Source: CAZOWM01 sp964583615
GTDB lineage: Bacteria > Spirochaetota > B62-G9 > DRHN01
NCBI GenBank assembly: GCA_964583615.1
Contig: CAZOWM010000018.1
Coordinates: 1-64,000, forward strand
Length of the DNA stretch: 64,000 bases
Direction of reading: 5' to 3'
A program made the position numbers and the translations under genes. The notes under the pieces are model-generated. The model did not search any database. It saw only the letters and a program-made list of their open reading frames with translations, and was not told where the DNA came from. This document shows positions 34,885-43,490 of this stretch, one piece after another (the first letter of the stretch is position 1; each line of letters starts with the position of its first letter).

Positions 34885-35544
34885 TTGGCAGCACGCCAGC
34901 ACTACGGAGAAAAGATGAACTACCTCGAGCGCACACTCATGAAAATGGGTACGCTCGTTGTTCAGGAACTGGAAAAATCCATTGAAGCATTGAAAAACCA
35001 GGATGTTGATCTCTCACAAAAAATCATTGATTCAGACATAAATGTCAACGAAATCGAAACAGACATCAACGAGCAGTGCCTGACATTGATTGCGGAGGAA
35101 CAGCCCGTAGCCAGAGACCTGAGAGTCATTCTCAATGCCCTGAAAGTGAGCCACGGGCTCGAACGCATTGGCGATAATGCCGTCCACATCGCAAAAAGCA
35201 CAATCAAGCTTTCACAAGAAAAGTACATCAAACCCCTCATCGACATTCCGCGAATGGCGGAGATTGCAATCGGAATGCTCAATGATTCCCTCGATGCTCT
35301 CGTGAATCTCGACGCGGAGAAGGCGGTTGAGATCAGCAAACGCGATCAGCTCGTCGACGAAATATACTCGCAGGTATTTCGCGAGCTCATCACCTACATG
35401 CACGAAGACCCGTCCAAGATATCGCAGTCGATGACCTTTCTCTTTATCTGCAGAAGGCTGGAGCGTGTCGCAGACCAGTCGACTCACATCTGTGAAGGCG
35501 TCGTCTTTGTTGCCAAGGGGGAAAGCAGCGAGTTGAACCCCTAA
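34885..35544 (+). CDS. phoU: Phosphate-signalling protein PhoU
   Basis: A 219-residue all-helical protein made of two three-helix repeats, each with the PhoU metal-binding motif: E-T-D-I-N-E-Q-C with R-V-I-L-N-A-L-K, and D-Q-L-V-D-E-I-Y with F-I-C-R-R-L-E-R-V-A-D. PhoU links PstB to PhoR and represses the Pho regulon when phosphate is plentiful. It uses a TTG start with AAGGAGAAAACA before it. It is the last gene of the pst operon. The 92 bp to the convergent NagB-like gene hold no convincing terminator. Confidence 0.94.
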   Translation: MAARQHYGEKMNYLERTLMKMGTLVVQELEKSIEALKNQDVDLSQKIIDSDINVNEIETDINEQCLTLIAEEQPVARDLRVILNALKVSHGLERIGDNAVHIAKSTIKLSQEKYIKPLIDIPRMAEIAIGMLNDSLDALVNLDAEKAVEISKRDQLVDEIYSQVFRELITYMHEDPSKISQSMTFLFICRRLERVADQSTHICEGVVFVAKGESSELNP

Positions 35545-35636
35545 TTTCAAAGAAAATGTAGGGTATCCTTTCTCTGTTGTTCACACTCTTATTGAACCGC
35601 AACTGCGCTTTCAAATCAAGCCGCGCGAGGCGTAAT

Positions 35637-36527
35637 TTACACACCAAGGTCCCATTCCGGATGCTCGCTGATCGGGTGGCGCGCTGTATCGACTGTTGCG
35701 GTGATCAGCGCATCTGAATGCTCCTGAAGGAGCGTGATCGGGTATTCGGGGGTTGGACCTGAAAAAAGCGCAACCCGCAGGGCGGTCTGTTTCCACGATC
35801 CGGTATCGCTGAAAAGCCTCACTTTTCGTGCTGACAGACACTCCTTTACCCCGAGCGTGACCGACATCGGGGGAACAAACTGATACGCGGAACCAAAGGT
35901 CCTCTGTGCGAGCGCAATGACAGTGTCCAGGTTGTTGTCTTGAATACGTATCGAGGAATTTCGCACATCCTCGATTGTGACGCGGCTGAAGGGATGCCGC
36001 CGCGCCTGGTTGTAGGCAATGTGCCCGTCCTGTCCCCATCCTCCGTAGGTGATATCCACGGGTGATGAAGAAATTTTTTCTTTCAATTCGTCTATATTTC
36101 CCGGACGAATCCAGTTCCTGTTGTGCTCCAAAACGCCCAGCTCTTTTTCCACAGGTCTATAGAACACGGTTTCCATGACGGTCCTGAAATTGTACGGGTG
36201 ATTCTTCGGAAGCGTGCGCCCCTGCCAGTCGAGGCACTCATCCATATGGAATACCACGAGATTTCTCAGACTCACTTTTCGCGTGTTTACGAGTTCGGTG
36301 AACGGCCTGTACCAGCAGCTTGGACCGCACGGGATGATGGCGCGGATTTCACGGTTTTTTTTGTTGTTGTACTCTATCAGGTCAATAAGTTCTTCCGCCA
36401 TGACCTTCCCCATGTGCGTGGAGTCACGCACGAGCCTGAACGGAACCTTCAGATCAGGGTGTTTTTCCAGCCTGTCATACGGTATGCGGCACCATGTATA
36501 CAGCATTTCTGGAGTTACATAACCCAT
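35637..36527 (-). CDS. NagB-like sugar-phosphate isomerase/deaminase with altered active site
   Basis: About 296 residues from the ATG at 36527 (GGGGGAGAAA in front). The fold is that of glucosamine-6-phosphate deaminase: the F-H-M-D-E block places D96 at the position of E. coli D72, and G-W-G-Q-D-G-H-I-A-Y-N-Q places D167 and H169 at D141 and H143. The glutamate that completes the NagB triad (E148) is Q174 here. Deamination by the standard mechanism may therefore be impaired, and another isomerase or lactonase role is possible. It is the last gene of the sugar ABC operon, 26 bp after a permease gene. The divergent AgaS-like gene could supply a deaminase. Confidence 0.8.
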   Translation of the reverse strand: MGYVTPEMLYTWCRIPYDRLEKHPDLKVPFRLVRDSTHMGKVMAEELIDLIEYNNKKNREIRAIIPCGPSCWYRPFTELVNTRKVSLRNLVVFHMDECLDWQGRTLPKNHPYNFRTVMETVFYRPVEKELGVLEHNRNWIRPGNIDELKEKISSSPVDITYGGWGQDGHIAYNQARRHPFSRVTIEDVRNSSIRIQDNNLDTVIALAQRTFGSAYQFVPPMSVTLGVKECLSARKVRLFSDTGSWKQTALRVALFSGPTPEYPITLLQEHSDALITATVDTARHPISEHPEWDLGV

Positions 36528-36553
36528 TTTCTCCCCCTCATTCTCTGGTGCTC

Positions 36554-37405
36554 TCACCCTTTCACGCCGCCTGCGGTGAGACCACGCACGAGGTATTTTT
36601 GAAATAACAGCGCGAGAACGACTGGAAAAATTGCAGCAATTACCGCCCCTGCAGTCATATCACCGTAACGTATCTGATATTTCCCAACCATATCCGCCAG
36701 AGCCACGGGAATCGTTTTCGATCTGTAGGTGCTCGCAAATATCATTGCAAAGAGAAATTCATTTGTGGATGAGATGAACACATAGATGGCAGTCGCGGCA
36801 AGCCCGGGAGCGGAAAGGGGCATAACCACTTTGAAGAGGGCGCGCAACCGGGTACACCCGTCGATACGGGCCGCATCCTCGAGGTCTTTTGGAATCGTCT
36901 GAAAATAGCCGTACAGTATCCATACCGAGATCGGAAGCAGCCACCCGGTGTATCCGATCACGAGAGTTGCCTTCGTGTCGATGAGCTTGAGCCACCGTGA
37001 GAAAATTACGTATAGAGGAATGAGATCTGTGAGGGGAGGAACCATCTGCGTGCCGATCAATGCGAAAAGCAGGTAGATCCCAAGCTTGAAACGAAAACGG
37101 GCAAGCGCGTAGCCCGTGATGCTCCCCACGATGACGCATACCACCATCGTCAGCAGAGCAACGATGAGGGTGTTGAACACCGCCTGGTAAAATTTCATCA
37201 GCCCCCTCTCTTCGAAGAGGACACTGCGAAAATTCTCCAGTGTTGGTTTGGGAGGAACAAAATTCGGAGGCACATCGTAAAGCTCTATCGAGTTCTGCAG
37301 GCTCATGTTGATGATCCAATAAAATGGAAAGAGCGTGACGATCAATACCACCGCGATGAATACATACAGGAAAACTTTTGCCTTTCTATCATTTTTATCC
37401 GCCAT
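36554..37405 (-). CDS. Carbohydrate ABC transporter permease (CUT1, MalG-like)
   Basis: About 283 residues with six helices. The coupling motif E-D-A-A-R-I-D-G-C-T-R-L-R-A-L-F-K-V-V-M-P is the E-A-A-x3-G loop of carbohydrate permeases, and the protein ends in G-L-T-A-G-G-V-K-G, the usual MalG-type tail. The first helix (about 12-32) is followed by a periplasmic segment. ATG 37405 is preferred over GTG 37414 because of the spacing to GGATGA. It partners the MalF-like permease 17 bp upstream. No dedicated ATPase is encoded in the cluster, so a shared MsmK/UgpC-type ATPase from elsewhere must serve it. Confidence 0.92.
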   Translation of the reverse strand: MADKNDRKAKVFLYVFIAVVLIVTLFPFYWIINMSLQNSIELYDVPPNFVPPKPTLENFRSVLFEERGLMKFYQAVFNTLIVALLTMVVCVIVGSITGYALARFRFKLGIYLLFALIGTQMVPPLTDLIPLYVIFSRWLKLIDTKATLVIGYTGWLLPISVWILYGYFQTIPKDLEDAARIDGCTRLRALFKVVMPLSAPGLAATAIYVFISSTNEFLFAMIFASTYRSKTIPVALADMVGKYQIRYGDMTAGAVIAAIFPVVLALLFQKYLVRGLTAGGVKG

Positions 37406-37422
37406 AATGAGCACTCATCCGG

Positions 37423-38331
37423 TTAAAGTTCAATTTCTTTTCGAATTGTCCTGAAATACAGCACGACAAACAGGATAATCAGCAGGGTCACGAGATAGGC
37501 CAGCGCTGAACCGAACCCCATTCTGTGATGTTTGAACGCGATTTCCCAGACGTAAAACGTTGTGAGTTTCGTCCGGTTCGCAGGCCCTCCTCTCGTCATG
37601 ATGAATATAATATCAAATATACGGATTGCCTCAACGGTGCGCAGAATAAGAGAAACGAGAATCGGCCAACGGAGAAGTGGGAGCGTGACCGTAAAAAAGG
37701 TTCGCACCCGCCCCGCGCCATCAACCTTCGCGGCGTCATACAGCACATCCGGAATGGCCTGAAGCCCTGCGAGAACGAGAAGCACGACAAGGGGCGTCCA
37801 CTTCCATGCATCTGCTATGATAATGATGTTGAGCGCCCATTTCGGGTCCGCGAGCCACGCCTTGTAGCGCGGAATCACGTGAAGCTTAGTGAGAAAAAAA
37901 TTCAGCACCCCGATCTTGGGGTGAACGAGCCAATTCCAGATGATCCCGTTTACCACAGACGGGATCGCCCACGGAATGAGAATGACCGAGCGGGCAACCG
38001 CTCTTCCTCTGAAACGTTCGTTGAAGGCGACGGCAATTGCGATCCCTGCAACCATCTCGATCCCCACGGAAATGACGGTAAATACCACTGTTCTCCAAAA
38101 GGATATCAAAAGGTCCGGCCGTTTGAATATTTCGATGTAGTTCTGGAGACCGAGAAATACAAGACCCGGTTTCCTGATATCGCTCCTGAAAAAGCTGATG
38201 ATGAACGAGTATGTAAGCGGGTATGCGTATAAAAACCCGACGATAAGGAGAGCGGGAAGCACCAGAAAAAACGCAAAGAGGCTTTCGTTTTTTTCCATTC
38301 TGCTGGCCAGGCCAAGCCCTTTTCCCCCCAT
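37423..38331 (-). CDS. Carbohydrate ABC transporter permease (CUT1, MalF/UgpA-like)
   Basis: A 302-residue permease with six helices. The coupling loop Y-D-A-A-K-V-D-G-A-G-R-V-R-T-F-F-T-V-T-L-P matches the E-A-A-x3-G consensus. R-T-V-E-A-I-R-I-F-D-I-I-F-I-M-T-R-G-G-P is a strong UgpA/MalF signature. The ATG has GGAG 5 nt upstream. A terminator-like hairpin lies just before this gene in the direction of transcription, so its expression is probably lower than that of the binding protein. Confidence 0.92.
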   Translation of the reverse strand: MGGKGLGLASRMEKNESLFAFFLVLPALLIVGFLYAYPLTYSFIISFFRSDIRKPGLVFLGLQNYIEIFKRPDLLISFWRTVVFTVISVGIEMVAGIAIAVAFNERFRGRAVARSVILIPWAIPSVVNGIIWNWLVHPKIGVLNFFLTKLHVIPRYKAWLADPKWALNIIIIADAWKWTPLVVLLVLAGLQAIPDVLYDAAKVDGAGRVRTFFTVTLPLLRWPILVSLILRTVEAIRIFDIIFIMTRGGPANRTKLTTFYVWEIAFKHHRMGFGSALAYLVTLLIILFVVLYFRTIRKEIEL

Positions 38332-38356
38332 AGATGCTCCTTGATCAGATCAGGTA

Positions 38357-38388
38357 GAAAAAAGAGCAGGGAATCGTTTCCCTGCTCT
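38357..38388 (-). terminator. Terminator between sugar-binding protein and permease genes
   Basis: On the minus strand an 11-bp perfect stem (AGAGCAGGGAA with its complement, 4-nt loop) is followed by TTTTTTC. It lies between the stop of the binding-protein gene (38407) and the start of the permease gene (38331), so readthrough must supply the permeases. Confidence 0.8.
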
Positions 38389-38406
38389 TATTTCTGCGCA
38401 TTTCAA

Positions 38407-39693
38407 TTACCAGCCGCACAGCTCGTTTGCCTTGTCATTGGCATCACTCAGCGCCTGCCTGATGTTCTTGTTGTTCACGAGAATGTTCTGAACCTCGGTG
38501 GAAATGATATCGGAAATTTCCGTGTATTCCGGAATCGCAGGTCTGTAGTAGCAGTTTGCAGCTGACTCAAAGACGACGTCTAAGGGAATGACCTTCTTCA
38601 CTTCAGGGTCGTTGAAGAGCTCCTTGTACACAGGAGTCATCCCCTGCTCGATCGCACGTCTCCGCACGTTTTCAACAGAACTTACGTACTGTATGAACTT
38701 CCGTGCGGCTTCCTTGTGCAGGGAAGGTGCTGTAACGGCCATGAACTCATGGCCTTCGATGGAACCGGTCAATCCTTCTCTTATACCAGGCATTGCTGCA
38801 GCTTTGATTTTCCCGGCGTAGGGTGACTGTTCCGGGTCCTTGAACGTGAGCTGCATCATGTCCCAGTTTACGAACATCGCAGCGTGTCCCTTGCCGAACA
38901 AATCGGCAATCTGCTGCTGATAGTAGGTCGGCGCGCCCGCATCCATGGTTCCTTCATCAAGCATCCTCTTGAGAAACTCAGCCGCCTTGATGCACTCGGG
39001 GGAGTTCAGCATCCAGTACACCTTATTCCCCCTCCACTCGGAAATCTTCGCCCCGGCCGATTTCGCCCACCTGAAGAATGCTGTGGTCACGTATTCTCCG
39101 GGACCAAGAGAATCTGTATACGCATAGGTAGTCGGTGACTCGAGAGCTTTCCCGTACCTCACGAGCTCGTCCCAGGTTCTCGGGGGTTTGTTTGGATCCA
39201 GTCCTGCTTCCTCGAACATCTGGGTGTTGTAAAACATAATCGTCCACGACGCCATGAGCGGCGCTGCGTACACCTTCCCGTCTATGGTAACCGCCTCGAC
39301 GATTCCGTCCATGTACTTTTCCTTCACGTCAGGTGGAAACAGATCAGAGATATCATCATACAGACCGCTCGGTACATACTCCGGAAGCATGAAAGAACCA
39401 CAGTCAACGATGTCGTATGTCGGCTCGCGGGCAGTCAATGCCACAGCCTGTTTGTTCACCATCGTATCCCACTCGACTTCTATGAGGTTTACCTTTATCC
39501 CAGTCTTTTCTTCGAACTCAGCTGCTCTGTCCCCCATGTGCTTGCCGGCAGCATCAATTCCCATCAGCACGGTGATGGTTTCTTCCTCCACTGCTTTTTC
39601 TTTTAATTCCTTTGTTCCTCCTGCACTCGCGAAGAACGCGCTGAAGGAAAAAAGAAACATACACGTAAGTAAAACCGTGATGAACCTTTTCAT
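38407..39693 (-). CDS. Extracellular sugar-binding protein (CUT1)
   Basis: A 428-residue solute-binding protein of the MalE/UgpB type. The signal peptide ends F-F-A-S-A-G-G-T-K-E, spirochaete style without a lipobox cysteine. The mature part shows I-T-V-L-M-G-I-D-A-A-G at the first strand, F-E-E-K-T-G-I-K-V-N-L, Y-D-I-V-D-C-G-S, P-P-R-T-W-D-E-L-V and A-M-F-V-N-W-D-M-M, all normal for the family. It captures the sugar for the two permeases. The ATG has AAGGAGG upstream. The UroD-family gene precedes it by 103 bp. Confidence 0.92.
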   Translation of the reverse strand: MKRFITVLLTCMFLFSFSAFFASAGGTKELKEKAVEEETITVLMGIDAAGKHMGDRAAEFEEKTGIKVNLIEVEWDTMVNKQAVALTAREPTYDIVDCGSFMLPEYVPSGLYDDISDLFPPDVKEKYMDGIVEAVTIDGKVYAAPLMASWTIMFYNTQMFEEAGLDPNKPPRTWDELVRYGKALESPTTYAYTDSLGPGEYVTTAFFRWAKSAGAKISEWRGNKVYWMLNSPECIKAAEFLKRMLDEGTMDAGAPTYYQQQIADLFGKGHAAMFVNWDMMQLTFKDPEQSPYAGKIKAAAMPGIREGLTGSIEGHEFMAVTAPSLHKEAARKFIQYVSSVENVRRRAIEQGMTPVYKELFNDPEVKKVIPLDVVFESAANCYYRPAIPEYTEISDIISTEVQNILVNNKNIRQALSDANDKANELCGW

Positions 39694-39796
39694 GAAAACC
39701 TCCTTATTGTTTGTTTTTTACCGCATGAGATTTCCCTTGAAGCAAAGTTTTATTCTACTTCAAGTTACTTGAAATTGCAACACAAATAGGGCCAAT

Positions 39797-41002
39797 CTAC
39801 CGCACCGCAGACTCTCTGTTCTTCTTCCAGGTTTCAATAAACACATTCGTGTTCTCCCAGGTTTTCACCGTGTCTTCCCTTACATTGTCAACCGGAGAAA
39901 GAATGAACCCTCCGCCCTTTCCAAGCGTCTCGAGCGCTGCTACAACTGCGGCTTCAGTCTGCTCCTTGGTTCCCGTCTCAACTGTCACCGCACCGCTCAC
40001 ACCTCCCCATAAGGCTCTCTTCCTCTCCCAGAACGCCTTTTTGACGAGTTCCAGGTCCGTTCCTTTTCCTTCCATGGGATCAAGACCGATCAGCACATCC
40101 ACACCCGCCTCAAGTATATCATCGATGATCGGGATGAACGCGCTGGTGATGATGTAGCCGTATCGCTTACCCGCTTGATGCACGAGCTCCGCTTCCTTTT
40201 TCAAAAATGGATAGATGACTTCGTGATACGAAGCAGGTGTCCAGAACTCTGTTGTTTCGTACCATGCCCGCCGTATAATGAGTTCTGCGTCGGTGACATC
40301 GAGATATATTTCAATCTGACGCATGTTCCACTCGTGTATGATCCGGGCATACTCCCGTATGATATCCGGTTTTGTCTGCGAAAGGATCATCACGTCAACA
40401 TACCCGGAAAGCCACGCCATAACGTCGGCTCCCATTACTCCCGGATCAAGCTGAAGGTCTGGCTTGACATACCCTTTGTATCCACCCACGAGCAGAAGCT
40501 GGTGCCTGTCCGCGATTCTTTGTGCCTCCGCGGCCTCTTCTCTAAGCGCTTCTATGTCTTCAATCCTGAACGGACCGAAAATGTATGGGACCTTCTCTAA
40601 ATCCTCTTCCGGTTTTACCAGAACTTCTTCTGCACGGGGAACGATCCAGTCCTTCATAAGAGGAAAATCATCTTCGGTTGGCCACCCCTCGCGCTGACGG
40701 ACCCGTCCGGTCAGTGGTCCTTTCGGCGTGTCGATTCTTCTGCAAAAAAATTTCACTCCTTCGATCTCTTCAACCCATTCGTTGTATACGGCTTCCGGAT
40801 GGAGGACACGCTCTGTATGCATTCTGCGGTTAAGATGCCCCACATGCACGAATGCATCGAGCCCCATCGCGCACTGCCGTTCGATGTACTCCTCCTCGGT
40901 TATACACTGTTCATAGAGGTTGAAAAAGAGCATGAACGAACATGGGATGTAGTCCACAGGGCCACAAGCGAGCGCCGCCCGCATTCTTTCTCGAGACGTC
41001 AT
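39797..41002 (-). CDS. Uroporphyrinogen decarboxylase-family protein in sugar operon
   Basis: A 401-residue UroD/MtaA-superfamily protein opening M-T-S-R-E-R-M-R-A-A-L. Compared with the relative at 18071, the zinc-site segment H-S-C-G is replaced by I-T-S-A-F, so the MtaA-type zinc site appears to be missing. G-V-D-V-L-I-G-L-D-P, S-P-V-D-N-V-R and the general TIM-barrel layout remain. The HemE substrate motif is absent. It is the first gene of the minus-strand sugar operon, divergent from agaS. UroD-like proteins of unknown activity recur in sugar loci of anaerobes, and a role on the imported substrate is possible but unproven. Confidence 0.82.
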   Translation of the reverse strand: MTSRERMRAALACGPVDYIPCSFMLFFNLYEQCITEEEYIERQCAMGLDAFVHVGHLNRRMHTERVLHPEAVYNEWVEEIEGVKFFCRRIDTPKGPLTGRVRQREGWPTEDDFPLMKDWIVPRAEEVLVKPEEDLEKVPYIFGPFRIEDIEALREEAAEAQRIADRHQLLLVGGYKGYVKPDLQLDPGVMGADVMAWLSGYVDVMILSQTKPDIIREYARIIHEWNMRQIEIYLDVTDAELIIRRAWYETTEFWTPASYHEVIYPFLKKEAELVHQAGKRYGYIITSAFIPIIDDILEAGVDVLIGLDPMEGKGTDLELVKKAFWERKRALWGGVSGAVTVETGTKEQTEAAVVAALETLGKGGGFILSPVDNVREDTVKTWENTNVFIETWKKNRESAVR

Positions 41003-41132
41003 TTGTAATCATCCTTGGAATTGTTTCTTTAGTGTAACATCCATGTGTACGATGAGCAAGCCACTTGTTCTGTTTTTCGCTGCGGGGCTGGATATAACTT
41101 TTCTTGTGGAGGAAAAGTTGTTTGCAGTGATG

Positions 41133-41161
41133 TTTACAGTAATTCCCTTGCTTACTATCTT
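41133..41161 (+). promoter_or_regulatory. Promoter of the AgaS-kinase operon
   Basis: TTTACA at 41133-41138 and TATCTT at 41156-41161 are 17 bp apart and lie 40 bp before the ATG at 41202. Its position inside the longer open frame (from 41043) argues for the internal start of the AgaS-like gene. Confidence 0.45.
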
Positions 41162-41201
41162 ATATGGTGTTACTCTTTTGGAAAAAACCAGGTACTCAGA
41201 A

Positions 41202-42437
41202 ATGAGAAGAACTGCACTCACTGAACTTACATCGAGCGATATTCCTCAAAAACAGGAGAAGGGCCTCCTCTACACTCCCTCCGAAATAGCAGGGCAGGTT
41301 GACCTCTGGGAAAAGACATTTCGTATATTCAAACAACATTCCGGTGAGATGGGAACATTTTTGCACAGGTTCCTGAAGAAGGCGAAGGGCACGGTGATCT
41401 GCACGGGCGCAGGCACATCCGAGTTTATCGGTTACTGCATCTCCTCACTCATTCGCAAGAATTTCGAAATTCCAGTCAATGTGTTTTCCACCACGAACAT
41501 CGTTACTACTCCTGAGGACGTTTTTCTCAATAACATCCCTCTTCTTCTCATTTCCTTTGCTCGCTCCGGAAACAGCCCCGAGAGCATCGGTGCAGTCAGG
41601 ATTGCAGACATGCTCAATGATGAGGTATTTCACATTGTCATCACCTGCAACGAAAACGGCAAACTTCGAAAGTGGGCCGAGGGAAAGCCCCACACATACG
41701 TGCTTACACTTGACAGCGCGACAAACGACAGAGGGCTTGCGATGACCGCTTCATTCTCCAACATGGTGATAGCCGCACAAATGCTCTCTTATGTGTTTTC
41801 TCTGGATGAATACGGAAAAATGTTTCCGAGTATAGTAAACGCGGGCCGTAATATGCTTGAAATCGCCCCGGATACAGTCAGAGAGATCTGCGCCCTCGAC
41901 TTCAGACGTGCGGTATTTCTTGGAGACGGAAACAACTACGGAACAGCAATCGAGTCTCATCTGAAACTGCAGGAGCTTACCGCCGGAGCGGTCATGTGCT
42001 CATACAATACGTTTCCCGGACTACGCCACGGACCGGAAGCGGTGATAGATGACCGAACACTAGTTGTTGCGTTTCTCTCGACCGACCGATACGTCCGTGC
42101 CTATGAGGAAGATCTTCTCCTGGAAATCAGAAACAAGAAAATCGGAAAAGCGCTCGTCACCTGCGGGAAAAATCCCGGCGATTCGCTTCGCCGCGTCTCC
42201 GACTATGTCATCGATTGTGACCCCAGCGGTATGCTGGAGCTCGGCGACAGGTTTACCCCACCTGTATTCGTGATTGCAGGGCAGCTGGTTGGCTTGTTCA
42301 AGTCGATCAACCTTGGATGCAAGCCTGACACACCGAGTGAAAGAGGGGTAATCCACCGTGTGGTGAAGGGTGTGAAAGTATACGACCCGAAACGATTTCG
42401 GGAGTCTGGGAAACTCGAAATCATTGCAGAACGCTAG
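41202..42437 (+). CDS. agaS: AgaS-like SIS-domain sugar isomerase/deaminase
   Basis: About 411 residues from the ATG at 41202 (M-R-R-T-A-L-T-E-L). Two SIS domains form the core: the first has C-T-G-A-G-T-S-E-F-I-G and S-F-A-R-S-G-N-S-P-E-S, the second L-G-D-G-N-N-Y-G-T-A-I-E and L-R-H-G-P-E-A. G-T-S-E and S-G-N-S-P-E-S are sugar-phosphate-binding motifs of the AgaS/GlmS group. AgaS acts as galactosamine-6-phosphate deaminase/isomerase, giving tagatose 6-phosphate. The kinase downstream would suit that product. Upstream codons 41043-41201 are not counted because a promoter lies there and the peptide is hydrophobic and unlike the family. It is first in a plus-strand operon; the next ATG follows the stop directly. 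Confidence 0.85.
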   Translation: MRRTALTELTSSDIPQKQEKGLLYTPSEIAGQVDLWEKTFRIFKQHSGEMGTFLHRFLKKAKGTVICTGAGTSEFIGYCISSLIRKNFEIPVNVFSTTNIVTTPEDVFLNNIPLLLISFARSGNSPESIGAVRIADMLNDEVFHIVITCNENGKLRKWAEGKPHTYVLTLDSATNDRGLAMTASFSNMVIAAQMLSYVFSLDEYGKMFPSIVNAGRNMLEIAPDTVREICALDFRRAVFLGDGNNYGTAIESHLKLQELTAGAVMCSYNTFPGLRHGPEAVIDDRTLVVAFLSTDRYVRAYEEDLLLEIRNKKIGKALVTCGKNPGDSLRRVSDYVIDCDPSGMLELGDRFTPPVFVIAGQLVGLFKSINLGCKPDTPSERGVIHRVVKGVKVYDPKRFRESGKLEIIAER

Positions 42438-43478
42438 ATGAAAAGCATAACAGAATACCTTCTCTACGAGCTCGAGCACAACACTTCCCCCCAGCCAGTT
42501 GTAACGATAATCGCGGATCTCAACTACGACTACATCTACATATCCCCTCCACTCGAGGGAGGCAGGGAGGTGTTGATCTCCGATTACACGAGAAACATTG
42601 CCGGTGCCGGCGGGATCGTTGCCTGCGGAATGGCGAAACTTGGAGCAGAGGTGTATTTCCTGACGGAACTGGGCGACGACGAGGACGGCAATCAGCTTTA
42701 CAGAGAAATCACGAATTACGGAGTGTACACAGACGGCATTCGGATCGTTGCGGACAAACGCAGCCCCTTTACCCTGATTTTTTCCTCAAAACAGGAGCAT
42801 ATACCGCGGCAGGTCGCCTCTTTTCTCGGCACCTCCCTTACACTCACCATCGACTCCATGGATTATAAAGAATACGTGGAAAAATCCCATCTCGTGTATT
42901 CCTGCAACTACTTTCTTCTGAAAAAGCTCCGGGAGGAAATCCGTTTCGTGTTCAAATATGCCCGAGAGAAAAAGGTCTTCACCGCCTACGATGCAAATGC
43001 GGGTGACGAGTGGGACAATGAGAGGGCGCTCCGCACTCTCAGGCAGAGTATCTATCCCTACACCGATATCATCTTTCTTAATGAAAGCGAAGCAGTTTTC
43101 CTCACAGGAATACATGACCCGCAGAAGAGCATTCATAGTATCGGCCCTGAGTCCCTTACGGTGGTGATAAAGCTCGGCTCCCGCGGATCAATCATACGGC
43201 ACTGGAACAAGATTTACCGTATTGATTCGTTTCCCTTGCGTGAAAGAATACAGGACACGGTAGGAGCGGGCGACTCCTTTCAAGCTGCATTCCTCTACTA
43301 TTATTTAAAAAAGTTTCCTATCGAGCTGTGCGGTGTACTCGGAGCCGCGAATGCTGCTTCATCTGTCCTCCACAGAGGCGGAACCGACGGACAGTGTAAC
43401 AATAGAGGGATAGCTCAATTCGTAAAAACGTATCATATCAACGACAGGGGGGACGGGTATGTTTCAATCCAGCCTTGA
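42438..43478 (+). CDS. PfkB-family sugar kinase
   Basis: A 346-residue ribokinase-fold kinase. The second signature D-T-V-G-A-G-D-S-F-Q-A-A-F is canonical, with the catalytic aspartate. N-I-A-G-A-G-G-I-V-A and L-G-D-D-E-D-G are in the substrate half. It begins on the base after the agaS stop, so it is translationally coupled. Together with the AgaS-like protein it could phosphorylate tagatose 6-phosphate or fructose 6-phosphate, but the sequence alone does not define the sugar. The FGGY kinase follows after 12 bp. Confidence 0.88.
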   Translation: MKSITEYLLYELEHNTSPQPVVTIIADLNYDYIYISPPLEGGREVLISDYTRNIAGAGGIVACGMAKLGAEVYFLTELGDDEDGNQLYREITNYGVYTDGIRIVADKRSPFTLIFSSKQEHIPRQVASFLGTSLTLTIDSMDYKEYVEKSHLVYSCNYFLLKKLREEIRFVFKYAREKKVFTAYDANAGDEWDNERALRTLRQSIYPYTDIIFLNESEAVFLTGIHDPQKSIHSIGPESLTVVIKLGSRGSIIRHWNKIYRIDSFPLRERIQDTVGAGDSFQAAFLYYYLKKFPIELCGVLGAANAASSVLHRGGTDGQCNNRGIAQFVKTYHINDRGDGYVSIQP

Positions 43479-43490
43479 CAGGAGAACAGA

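Noticed and set aside
41043..41201. N-terminal extension of the AgaS-like protein
   Set aside because: The extension is hydrophobic and unlike the family, and a promoter-like pair of hexamers lies within it.
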